Position numbers and translations under genes: made by a program. A stretch of 48,908 nucleotides of DNA. Origin: a virus. The stretch is from the IMG/VR virus record IMGVR_UViG_3300042306_001130, positions 1 through 48,908 of that record. One strand, written 5' to 3'. A model generated the notes under the pieces. The model was not told the DNA's origin and made no database searches. It worked only from the letters and a program-made list of their open reading frames with translations. Shown here piece after piece: positions 10,415 to 19,948 of the stretch (position 1 is the first letter of the stretch; each line of letters starts with the position of its first letter).

Positions 10415-13400
10415 TTAAATACCTGATGGTAACGCTAGAACACGTAGGTCATGCACGATTGGAGTCTTTGTTGTATCTGATGTTGCAAGAACAATCTTAA
10501 TTGCAAATTGGCCAAATGTTGTAAATGTGGAACCGCTGGTACTTGTATAAGAAATTTGATTATCTGCCTGGCCACCAGTACCTGGTGCAGCAACATACTC
10601 TCTAATGTCTTCTCGACTTAATGAGAATGAATTTGGAGATTCACCAATATTCGTCATTAATTTCCAGTTTTGGTCATTCAAAGCAACAGTATCGTTATTG
10701 TTCAATACTTTATAGTAAACATAAACTTGTGAACCTAGTGGTTTATATGCAGTATAGTATACTCTCAAATCACCGGATATGTTATCGAAGGACAATACAA
10801 CAGGTTTTGTTATATATCTTGCCAATCCGTTACCACCTTTGGCTGACGTTTCACCCGAAACGGTTGCTGTGGCAGAAATTGTACCGTTTGATGCGATAGT
10901 AATTGTTGGTGTTTCAATATAACCGGAGCCTGGAGTTGTAATATTAATCTTATCAACATAGAAACCAGTTGTTGCTGGGTTATATACCAAGTTTGCGGTA
11001 GCAAATGCTTGTGTGCCATCACCTGCTGTTGGTGCGGAGATTGTAACTGCTGGTGGTGTTGAAGAATAGTTTGCTGTTACACCAATGGTATTACCGGATG
11101 TCACATTAATATCTGTATTAGCCAACGACATATTATTAATGGAATACTTGATAACATAAACAGATGTTCCATCATCAGCAACAACAGGAGAAACATACTT
11201 ATCTGTTGTTGTCATTGATGCAGTTAATACAAACGAAGATGCTGAATTACTATCAATAACTCTTGGACCTTTTCCATCATCCAAATAGATATGATCTTGC
11301 ATTGTAGTAGCATATCTGCCTGGCTGAACATCTCTTGTTGAATCGGTTGAATAGTCTGAATATAGTCTAGATGTGTAAGTATAAGAGAGTGATGTTCCTG
11401 TTGGGGTGAAATCAGTAACCGTTACGTTAAAGGCATCAGCACGAACATCTCTACCAAAGTAGTTACCATCCAAGTTTGTCAAATTATTTCCTGTGTTTGC
11501 AAAATATTCCAAATCTGTGTTTATCAATTTTCTCATTGGTACTTGTTTTGGTACGATGTACTGTACTGTTGGTGCAGACAATGTATTGAACACACAATTA
11601 TCAATTACAAACATCATTTGTTTTGTTTGATCGGCAGTCCAAGTAATACCATTTTGAGATTCAAATAATGAGCCAATATATGGTGTTCCACCAATTTTTG
11701 TCAGTGATGTTGGTGTTGCATCAGTTGGAAGATTCTTAACTGAAGAAGGAACTGCAATAGCATTTTGTGCACCAACCCAAATTTCATAATCCGGAGTTGT
11801 TGTTTGTAACACAAATGCATACAAATTGCCTGGTCTGATATAAACGGGAGCATCAAATGTGAATTCCGTATATGTTGAAGCATCCAAATATTGAGGTGCG
11901 TTTGAAACATTAATTTGCTGTGCAGTCCTAACCACCAATGTTCCATCAAGTGCTTGACCATCAGGATAACCATTCACAGTATCAGTAATAAACAATCTCA
12001 CTGCCGGTGAATTTGTTGCAGTTGGTTTAGATTTGAAGTAAACCTTAATAGAACTGATGAATGCACCATTTGGATACGTTGCTTTATCAATGATGAATGT
12101 CTGTGCAACAGGATCAACAGTGTAAGAAAATTGATTAATTAATACATTATCACGATTCTGTATTGATGTGAACACGGTAGACTTGGCGGCCGCCTGCACT
12201 GTAGCACCAAAATTTAGTGACTGACTCTTTGTTGCAAGTGAGGATGCAGTAAAAATACCTTGTGCAAATGTTGTAGCCGAATTAGGATCAAAATCAGTTG
12301 ATCGATTATCAACCCTCAACAGTCTATCACCCGTCTTGAATGTGTTGGCCGGCACTTGGAAAATGCCTGAAAAATTACCCTGTTCGTCCGTTGAGAGCAT
12401 AGGAACTTGTCCTAAACTTCCAGCCTGTGAAATTAAGAATGTTGTTCCAGAAATAGAATAACCAGAATTAATTCTACCTCTTACGGAAGGTGCACCAAAG
12501 GTTGTTTGGTTTGTGCCAAGAGAAATATTTACTGGTGTTCCAAGTGTGGCAACTTTTGTTGTACCATTGTATGCTGTAATTGTGGCAGAATAATATTCAT
12601 TTTTATTCTCCCATGTTGTGATATCACCGTAAACATCTTCAAGCCACGCTGCACTTTCCCAATCACCCACCCATTGTTGTCCAATTACTGCTCTGGTTAC
12701 AATCGCTCTTTGATTTACGGTGGTGATATTAACTTTCGAACCAACATAAAAATCTGTTACAGAAGATGCTGTTGGACCAAGTGTAAGTGATGTTACACTG
12801 GAGTAATATGTTCCGCCACCAGGTAAAGTTGATGCTGATCCGGTTGATGCTTGAATTTCACCACTCAAAGAAATTTGTGTAGCTGTTGCATTCGAATATG
12901 TTCCAAAAGCTGTATTAGCTATGTATGTTCCAGTTTGGTCAAATCTCGCATTCTGCATTATCGCATTTGTGCTGTATGTAGATGATTTTTTATCAGAAGA
13001 AATATACAGTCTTACAGAAGTCGAACTCAGTTTCGTTGCAGATAAAACCCGACCTGTTGGTGTAAATGTTCCTGCTGTGAAGAAACCTACCACATCACCT
13101 TCATCGAATGTTCCGTTAACATTTGTTAATGTTATTGCATTTGGCTGAATAAAATAATCATTTACTTTTACATTATCAAAAAATACGGAAACAGGGGTAT
13201 TAATCTTCATACCTTTCGCACGAACAATTAAATTTTGGCCACGAATATATGGCAACAAGGTCACATCGGTCAAATAAGTTCCATTCAATGATGAAACTTT
13301 ATCATAGTTTCCAGAAATGGTTTGTTGTGCTTGACTCTGGTATGTACTTACTGTAACTCTATTTCCAACCTGAGTTGTTGCGCTATAAGTTGTGCCAGCA

Positions 13401-16400
13401 ATTCCTTGCCAATCCGTAGCCGCCAACTGATTGAGGGTTGTACCTGCCTGATAGATTGACATATTTGGATCAGTGATAAGAATATCTGGATCTCTCGTTG
13501 TAGAAATCCACATATCCAAAGGCGGATTAATATCAAGTAAGCCTTCACCAATAGTAACTGCAAATGGATTCAAACTGACAGTGCTACTCGCTAATTTTTG
13601 TACAGCCAAATTGGCTGTTGTGTACGGTAAAGTGATTAATGATGAAGCGCCACCAGTTGATGTGTGGTATTTGTATCCTAATGTTGTTTGTGCGGCCGCA
13701 GAAAGACTTCCATATGCATTGAAACCATCTTTAGCAAACAAAGGAGCATTCAAAACCCAATCTGTTGCAGTCATTAACGAAAGACGTTTATTAATTTTTG
13801 CGGAATAGTCTGAATTTCCTGTGTCTGCTGTTGAAAAACTTGTGAAGTTATCAACAAGAATACCGTTCTTGAAACGATTCAAACCTCTTGCATCAGGCAC
13901 CTGCAAATCTGCCGCTTGTTTTTCCAACAAACTCAGTGAAGTGTAATATTCAATATTGTTAACACGTGTTTGTAGGTCCGAAATATCAGACATTGCCCAA
14001 CGTCTGTGTTGTACCTTTTCAAATGAAAGGTTTGGCATAACACGGTAATTTGAATCACCTGGTAAATATGCGGTATAAGGATCGAGTGTAATTTTTCCTA
14101 GTAGCAAACTTCCATCCGGTGTTGTCGGGAAAGTTGGATTGTTTGCTGGTTTACCATTAACAATTGTAAAATTATTATCTTTTGTTAGAACAAGCAGGTC
14201 TTTTCTACCAAGATAATATGTGTAATCGGTTATGAAATTTGACAAATCTTGTGGTAGAAGTGTACCACCAGTTGTTGCAATTGAACCAGAATATCGGAAA
14301 GCAAAAGTGGATTGTGCATTCACTTGTGAAAGTCTGAAGTCAATTGCATCCCTCAACGTATATGTTGTACCGGCTTTACTTGTATAAGAACTAATTTCAG
14401 CATAGTTTTCTGGACTGGTTGATACACCACCATCTCCAGCACCAAGGTATGAGTTCACTGAGAAATAACCATCACCACCAGAATGTAGATAATAGTCCAA
14501 CAATACTAATAATGCACCTTTAGGTTGAGGTCCACCAGGTTTCAATCTAAATGATGAATGACCATAGTATGAATCTGTTTGACCATTATCAAACAAGAAA
14601 TTATTGGTAACATCATATGCAGAATTCGTCAACATTGCATTTGTTGGAATAGTAGTTGGTGTTCCAGTATCAATAATTTTAACGATTCGCTTAACGTCAG
14701 AGATATACAATGATTGTTTTGAACCTGGAGTAACCAAGTTTACATATGGAATGTAAACCTGTGCATTGGTTAAGTCAACACGAACGCCACCAACGTTTGT
14801 GCCAGTTAAGTTGACGCCAGTTGTATTTGCTGTGAAAAGATTTTTAGATTTCAATGCAAGTGATGTTGTTCCAGCGTTTGTGACTGCAACTTTTGCAATG
14901 ATTGTAGCAGTAAATGTGGATGATCCTGCTGTGAGTGTAGCAATCTTTTTCGTTGAATCTAGTTCGATCTTACGTGTTCCCGAACCTGTTGTGAAGTTGA
15001 TAACGTTACCTGTACCAAAACCACTAGATTGTCCATCAGTAACAACAACAATCCAGTTAGTCTGTACTTCAGACGAAGATTGAATTGCGGATGATGTGCC
15101 GTTAAATGTTAAATCGGCAGTGCCTAAGTTGAACTGCGCCACACCAGATGCAAACGAAACTGCTCTTGTTGTTTTCCAAGAACTGTAAGATGTGTCAGAC
15201 AAGTTAAAGAGATATGGATAACCTACATTGAACAATAGTTCCGGAGATACACCGTTAAAGAGAGTTGTATTTCCGTTGCTTACATTGTTTGGCACTTTAC
15301 CGACAATAGGATCAATACCAGCAGATGCAGACCTATTGAAACCTGTGGAAGTTGGAACAACCATCATGTTATAATTTTTAGTATCAAACCTCAATGAGAA
15401 GGTTGAACTTGAAGTTGGTGCAACTGTGAAAGGATTTTCAACTGTTGCAGTTTTTGTCGCTTCATTATAGCTAACAATTCTTCCAGAGTAACCAGCACCT
15501 GGTCCAGAATCAATTGTAAGTGTTACGTTGAAGTAGGTATTTGCTACTGTTCCATTAAACTTACCGGTTGTGTCAGTGAAAACAACGTTACCCGCAGGTG
15601 TTGCGGAAGATACGGCGCCGGTCAATACAGAACTTTGGAAATCGGAGACATATGCTTTATACACATATGATTGTGTGTTTGCGGCATCTGTTGCAGAATA
15701 GTGTGACAATCCACGTAGGTATCCTGAACCAACTTTAGTTGAATTATAAGTTGTTGTGTTTGTTGTCACAAGTGAACTGTTTGCGTTGATACAGTGAAAA
15801 TCAACAGCAACAATCGCAGAGGTATCAAACACACCATTTGCGTTGTTCACATACAAAAAGTTACCATAATCTACAGACAGGAAGTTATTGTTAATCGATG
15901 CGGTGGTTCTAGCACGTGTCGTTTCTAGTGTCGTATCGAGTGTATTTTCTACACGATAACCTTTGTTGTATGCAACACCTTTACCAACTTGCAATTGATA
16001 TGTTGTATTTGAACTGCCTGCTGTTGTGTTCGCTTTTGGAATAACTTTAAAATCTTGAACAACAAAGTCTCCGTTTGTATCATATGTTCTTTTTGCAAAG
16101 TAATCGTTGATAACACCATAAACTGTACCATCAACAAGGCGCTGTACTGTGCCTTCCGTAATGCGTGTGAGTTCGATAAATCCAGAATCGGAACCAAGAG
16201 TAAGATTTTTGGTGTCCAATGTTAACGTAATTGTGTAACGGTCTGCACCAGGTGCTTGATAGTTTGTGGCACCAACAGCAGGATCCAACAAAGCTGGATC
16301 TGTCACATAGTCGGAAACAAATTCGGAAATGGATAAACCAATACGTTTCGTTGGTGTATTTCCATATTTTTGAACAATGATAGTTTGTGGTTGTAGAGAA

Positions 16401-16978
16401 ACAAAGTTACCAATTGAGTAACGTGAATATGTTCCATCATCATTTTGTACATCAGAGAAAGAATAACCATTTATGATGTAGAAAACACCCTCAGAAACGG
16501 ACGCCGTACAAGATAGTCCCGTAAAATCGGTTGGAACAATTTGTGCCGTTGTTGATGTGGTTGATGAATAGATTATATCAGAAGCGGAGAATTGTTTACC
16601 TGATAGGTATGTAACAATAAGTGTTGGAGAATCTGTGGATGTTGCTTCTTCTGTAGCTACAACTTTAGCATAAATTGTACCAGTACCGTCTGTAATGATT
16701 TGATTTAAAAAATCTGATGCTGTAATATCATTGTCATTATAAGTGGTATTCAGTCTCAAATAAACGGCATTTGTGTTTATTGTAACCTGGCCACCGGAAA
16801 CAGGAGTATTCTGTTTAAAAATGTGATTAGCAAACTTACTAATCTGGTCTTGGAGTATGGTTTGAGATTGTGTTAATTCTCTAGCCTGCACTGCACGACC
16901 TGGACGGAACAGAACTCTATGGTAATGGTTGTTTGGATCGAAATCGTCGTAGTATGGATCGACATTGAAGTTAAGCAT
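10415..16978 (-). CDS. DUF4815-type giant baseplate/virion structural protein
   Basis: A 2187-residue protein. The N-terminus (NFNVDPYYDDFDPNNHYHRV then RPGRAVQARELTQSQTI) is the signature of the DUF4815 family of T4-like virion proteins. The middle is long and beta-rich with Ser/Thr/Asn-rich segments. The region around residues 1680-1740 (FTFDAPVYIRPGNLYAFVLQT) looks like a carbohydrate-binding or jelly-roll type fold. A GDG-containing beta-module near ~2010-2080 is shared with neighbouring baseplate proteins. In T4 the equivalent position holds genes 9-11, so a baseplate-periphery or fibre-connector role is likely. SD AAAGGAC supports the start. Confidence 0.85.
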   Translation of the reverse strand: MLNFNVDPYYDDFDPNNHYHRVLFRPGRAVQARELTQSQTILQDQISKFANHIFKQNTPVSGGQVTINTNAVYLRLNTTYNDNDITASDFLNQIITDGTGTIYAKVVATEEATSTDSPTLIVTYLSGKQFSASDIIYSSTTSTTAQIVPTDFTGLSCTASVSEGVFYIINGYSFSDVQNDDGTYSRYSIGNFVSLQPQTIIVQKYGNTPTKRIGLSISEFVSDYVTDPALLDPAVGATNYQAPGADRYTITLTLDTKNLTLGSDSGFIELTRITEGTVQRLVDGTVYGVINDYFAKRTYDTNGDFVVQDFKVIPKANTTAGSSNTTYQLQVGKGVAYNKGYRVENTLDTTLETTRARTTASINNNFLSVDYGNFLYVNNANGVFDTSAIVAVDFHCINANSSLVTTNTTTYNSTKVGSGYLRGLSHYSATDAANTQSYVYKAYVSDFQSSVLTGAVSSATPAGNVVFTDTTGKFNGTVANTYFNVTLTIDSGPGAGYSGRIVSYNEATKTATVENPFTVAPTSSSTFSLRFDTKNYNMMVVPTSTGFNRSASAGIDPIVGKVPNNVSNGNTTLFNGVSPELLFNVGYPYLFNLSDTSYSSWKTTRAVSFASGVAQFNLGTADLTFNGTSSAIQSSSEVQTNWIVVVTDGQSSGFGTGNVINFTTGSGTRKIELDSTKKIATLTAGSSTFTATIIAKVAVTNAGTTSLALKSKNLFTANTTGVNLTGTNVGGVRVDLTNAQVYIPYVNLVTPGSKQSLYISDVKRIVKIIDTGTPTTIPTNAMLTNSAYDVTNNFLFDNGQTDSYYGHSSFRLKPGGPQPKGALLVLLDYYLHSGGDGYFSVNSYLGAGDGGVSTSPENYAEISSYTSKAGTTYTLRDAIDFRLSQVNAQSTFAFRYSGSIATTGGTLLPQDLSNFITDYTYYLGRKDLLVLTKDNNFTIVNGKPANNPTFPTTPDGSLLLGKITLDPYTAYLPGDSNYRVMPNLSFEKVQHRRWAMSDISDLQTRVNNIEYYTSLSLLEKQAADLQVPDARGLNRFKNGILVDNFTSFSTADTGNSDYSAKINKRLSLMTATDWVLNAPLFAKDGFNAYGSLSAAAQTTLGYKYHTSTGGASSLITLPYTTANLAVQKLASSTVSLNPFAVTIGEGLLDINPPLDMWISTTRDPDILITDPNMSIYQAGTTLNQLAATDWQGIAGTTYSATTQVGNRVTVSTYQSQAQQTISGNYDKVSSLNGTYLTDVTLLPYIRGQNLIVRAKGMKINTPVSVFFDNVKVNDYFIQPNAITLTNVNGTFDEGDVVGFFTAGTFTPTGRVLSATKLSSTSVRLYISSDKKSSTYSTNAIMQNARFDQTGTYIANTAFGTYSNATATQISLSGEIQASTGSASTLPGGGTYYSSVTSLTLGPTASSVTDFYVGSKVNITTVNQRAIVTRAVIGQQWVGDWESAAWLEDVYGDITTWENKNEYYSATITAYNGTTKVATLGTPVNISLGTNQTTFGAPSVRGRINSGYSISGTTFLISQAGSLGQVPMLSTDEQGNFSGIFQVPANTFKTGDRLLRVDNRSTDFDPNSATTFAQGIFTASSLATKSQSLNFGATVQAAAKSTVFTSIQNRDNVLINQFSYTVDPVAQTFIIDKATYPNGAFISSIKVYFKSKPTATNSPAVRLFITDTVNGYPDGQALDGTLVVRTAQQINVSNAPQYLDASTYTEFTFDAPVYIRPGNLYAFVLQTTTPDYEIWVGAQNAIAVPSSVKNLPTDATPTSLTKIGGTPYIGSLFESQNGITWTADQTKQMMFVIDNCVFNTLSAPTVQYIVPKQVPMRKLINTDLEYFANTGNNLTNLDGNYFGRDVRADAFNVTVTDFTPTGTSLSYTYTSRLYSDYSTDSTRDVQPGRYATTMQDHIYLDDGKGPRVIDSNSASSFVLTASMTTTDKYVSPVVADDGTSVYVIKYSINNMSLANTDINVTSGNTIGVTANYSSTPPAVTISAPTAGDGTQAFATANLVYNPATTGFYVDKINITTPGSGYIETPTITIASNGTISATATVSGETSAKGGNGLARYITKPVVLSFDNISGDLRVYYTAYKPLGSQVYVYYKVLNNNDTVALNDQNWKLMTNIGESPNSFSLSREDIREYVAAPGTGGQADNQISYTSTSGSTFTTFGQFAIKIVLATSDTTKTPIVHDLRVLALPSGI

Positions 16979-16987
16979 TTTTGTCCT

Positions 16988-18364
16988 TTAGTATCCTAAA
17001 ACCAATTTAAATATTTCCGAACCATCTGTGTTTCTTTGTACTGGTTCTCTATTTTCTAAGTAAGTTAAATAACCTGAAAACGGTATAAAATCTGGTGTTT
17101 GTTGTTGAACAACAACTCTTGCTGTTCCCGTTGATGCGCCATAAATTAACGCACTATTATTGGCAACTCCCTGTGTATTTATTAGCCTTAAAGTATTGGG
17201 TGCAGAATCAAAACTTAAAACTGTTGCAGTAAATGTTGCTGAAGCCAATAAACCATTCGGAGATTGATACACTGTTTCATCTGGCGTATATAAACCAAAA
17301 CCTTGTGACATAACAAAATCGGTGGTCGTTTTGTAAATCTCCGCATTTGCTATACCGGTTGTAGTTCCGAAGTAAGCATATGGGTTTACAAGAAGCCCAA
17401 GTTGTCTGAAGTCAATATCGGTGGGTAATTTACCACCTTCTTCCTTGGTAAATCTTGCAGTCATCATAATATGTCTAGTACCTAGTTCAGATATAGGATT
17501 ATATGCATGTCCACCAATGGGTGATGCTGGCGCAATAGCTATGGCACCTGAACCTAAAGACGATGATATCGTTACGTTTGCATATGAATAATTTGATCCA
17601 GTATTTGCTACAACAATATCTGTTATAGAATTTGAAACTACTGTAGCATTTGCTGTTGCATAAAGCCCATCACCAGTAACAGTGACAGTAATAGTAGCAT
17701 TCGAAGGATCATATCCTGTTCCACCATTTGTTACATTAATTACATCGATACTACCGGAACCAGCAAACGTGGAAAATGGATTTGGTATGCGAGAGGTTAT
17801 TGGAACTGGCATCCATGCATCATCCATAAACTTTAGTTTACTACCAGAAGTAATGGTGTACATGTATTTCCATTTATAATCATCGGCACCTTGGAAAATC
17901 TGGTTTGCATTAAAAGTTCCTGGCTCGAAGTATGGTTCTGTTGTTGTAACTCCACCATTATTATTCCAAAGGCATTTAAAAACTTGGTCGAAACGATTTC
18001 TAACATAGAAACGTTTTAAAATAGTTCCGTTCGTGTCGAGTGCAAACATATCAACATCATCTCTATAATAATCATAAACTTCTCCTGAAGTCCAGTCGAT
18101 TCTTTCAACGACAGGAGACATATCATTAGATGTTATTTTTTTCGCAACAAACATATTTTTAAATGTTTCTTTTAAATACTTTTGATCCTGTGTAGGCGCA
18201 GGCGGTAAAGATTCTGTTGGCCAAGATTTCACACGGGATAGGAAACAATAAAAAGTGCCGAGTGCTTGGCCGGTTATTGCAACAGATGCAATAGGTGAAT
18301 AATAAACGGCAGTAGTTTGATATGTGCCGTTTTGATATGTTACAATTCCATTATTTGCTGACAT
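16988..18364 (-). CDS. gp8: Baseplate wedge subunit gp8
   Basis: A 458-residue protein. FYCFLSRVKSWP, TFKNMFVAKKITSNDM, ERIDWTSGEVYDYYRDD and the segment FRQLGLLVNPY are typical of T4 gp8 homologues. T4 gp8 has 334 residues; the extra length here is mainly a Gly-rich beta-module (~residues 200-275, GGTGYDPSNATITVTVTGDG..) inserted in the middle, which also occurs in the adjacent gp6- and gp7-like proteins. gp8 dimers join wedge arms in the baseplate. SD AGGATTATATAATG. It lies after the gp6 and gp7-like genes, as in T4. Confidence 0.88.
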   Translation of the reverse strand: MSANNGIVTYQNGTYQTTAVYYSPIASVAITGQALGTFYCFLSRVKSWPTESLPPAPTQDQKYLKETFKNMFVAKKITSNDMSPVVERIDWTSGEVYDYYRDDVDMFALDTNGTILKRFYVRNRFDQVFKCLWNNNGGVTTTEPYFEPGTFNANQIFQGADDYKWKYMYTITSGSKLKFMDDAWMPVPITSRIPNPFSTFAGSGSIDVINVTNGGTGYDPSNATITVTVTGDGLYATANATVVSNSITDIVVANTGSNYSYANVTISSSLGSGAIAIAPASPIGGHAYNPISELGTRHIMMTARFTKEEGGKLPTDIDFRQLGLLVNPYAYFGTTTGIANAEIYKTTTDFVMSQGFGLYTPDETVYQSPNGLLASATFTATVLSFDSAPNTLRLINTQGVANNSALIYGASTGTARVVVQQQTPDFIPFSGYLTYLENREPVQRNTDGSEIFKLVLGY

Positions 18365-18376
18365 TATATAATCCTA

Positions 18377-19945
18377 TTAAGCGCCTACAACCTGAACAAG
18401 AACGTTCGCAGTATCTGTTCCGAAACACATATACTTTGCAACGATTGTTGATGTTGATGGGTGTACGAACGTAGTTGAGTTTGTTGTTGAGTTGAGTGCT
18501 GAACAACCGTGTGTGAAAGTTCTGTTTGACCCCGAAGTATTTGTCATCCAAAGTTCCACTTGTTTACCTGGAACAAAGTTTGAGAAAGACACCGCATAAT
18601 CGGCTGCAACGTTGGCACGGAGAACAGCATTGTTTGCAAAGTCAATTGTAATTGCAGTTTGTGCGGCTGCAAAAAGACGGGGTGCATAAATGAAACCTTT
18701 TTCTGGGTAAACATAACCGTCAAAGTGTACAGCATCGCCATTGAAAGATGCAATTTCTTGTACAGTGTTCGAACCATTCGGAATATTATAGAAAACAATT
18801 TTCGAACCACGTGCAGTGTCTGTGTAATTTTCTGTTGCAACGACATCAATACGACCAACACCAAGTGGTGCAAAACCTGTTGTGCCCCAACCGTTACCAG
18901 CCATTCGCATCAACACATCATTGTTCTGTGTTGCTGTTGGTGATGCTACTGTACCACGTGCAGAACGACCAGCAACTAAGCTATAAGCCGAACCATCTGT
19001 ACTGAATGAATCATATATGATACGAGCAGGTATATTTGCTCTACCAGTAACATGTATCATTGTTCCCGATTGAGAAAGCGGTTGCACAGTTGCTGTTGCT
19101 TTGATGGTGAGTGCCGCTTCTGTTGCACCGAATGTTGAGTTCGCTAATACAAATGTTCCATTGACAAAGCCATCACCTGATATATAAAAATCACCAGCAG
19201 TGAGTACACCATTAGTATTTGCGATTGCCGAGTTTGCTTTGTTGAAAGCGGCTTGTGCAAAAGTAGTTTGTGTTGTGTTATTGGAAGTAATAGAGCCATT
19301 GAGTGTTGAAACGTTGGAGGTAATTTCACCACGGAGAGTAGCAACGTTTGCCGACACTCTTGTATTGATTACTGAGTTAGCTGATGTGGCATTTGCAGTC
19401 ACAACTGAGTTGATTGAGTTTGACCAGATACCAGTCGAGTCGATGTAGCCAACAATGTTTTGTGTTTGTAGACCGCCAACAACAAAGTTAACTTTACCTG
19501 TTGCGTTTGTTGTACCAATCGCTAAGTTACCTTTGTTAGCTCCTGAAGATGAAATATACAGATAACCATCATGTTCTTTTGTTGCTGAGAATGTTGGGTC
19601 CGAATATGCCGAACCATTCAAACCCATGTCCAAGAAATGGTCTGTGTCATTACCATCGTCAGCAGTAATAACAAAGTCTCCCGAACCATTTGGATTCAAG
19701 TTCTCATGGTTAACTTGCGTGTACACACTGGAATTTCCTGTGAACTGTGCTATAACATTTGGTAAAACTGTGTGATTGTTACCAACAACAAGGTTATTAT
19801 TTGAATAAAGACCGGCAGCCAGTGTTGTGAGTGTAATCTTACCAGTAATATTGGTTGGAATGTCAACACCAACCAGCACGGTATTTGCCGTGTTGGAATT
19901 GACTGTAGTAATTGCTGGTAAGTCCGTGATTTTTACTGTTGCCAT
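18377..19945 (-). CDS. Virion structural protein (fibre/baseplate associated)
   Basis: A 522-residue protein starting MATVKITDLPAITTVNSNTANTVLVGVDIP, a common N-terminal pattern of phage structural proteins with adhesion-like repeats. Contains ADDGNDTDHFLDMGLNGSAYSDP and GYLYISSSGANKGNLAIGT, then a helical Asn/Thr-rich stalk (~180-260), then a beta-rich C-terminal half. It has a good SD (TAGGATAAAAAATG) and sits between gp7-like and gp8, a place where T4 has no gene, so it is an accessory insert of the lineage. A decoration or short-fibre role is inferred. Confidence 0.75.
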   Translation of the reverse strand: MATVKITDLPAITTVNSNTANTVLVGVDIPTNITGKITLTTLAAGLYSNNNLVVGNNHTVLPNVIAQFTGNSSVYTQVNHENLNPNGSGDFVITADDGNDTDHFLDMGLNGSAYSDPTFSATKEHDGYLYISSSGANKGNLAIGTTNATGKVNFVVGGLQTQNIVGYIDSTGIWSNSINSVVTANATSANSVINTRVSANVATLRGEITSNVSTLNGSITSNNTTQTTFAQAAFNKANSAIANTNGVLTAGDFYISGDGFVNGTFVLANSTFGATEAALTIKATATVQPLSQSGTMIHVTGRANIPARIIYDSFSTDGSAYSLVAGRSARGTVASPTATQNNDVLMRMAGNGWGTTGFAPLGVGRIDVVATENYTDTARGSKIVFYNIPNGSNTVQEIASFNGDAVHFDGYVYPEKGFIYAPRLFAAAQTAITIDFANNAVLRANVAADYAVSFSNFVPGKQVELWMTNTSGSNRTFTHGCSALNSTTNSTTFVHPSTSTIVAKYMCFGTDTANVLVQVVGA

Positions 19946-19948
19946 TTT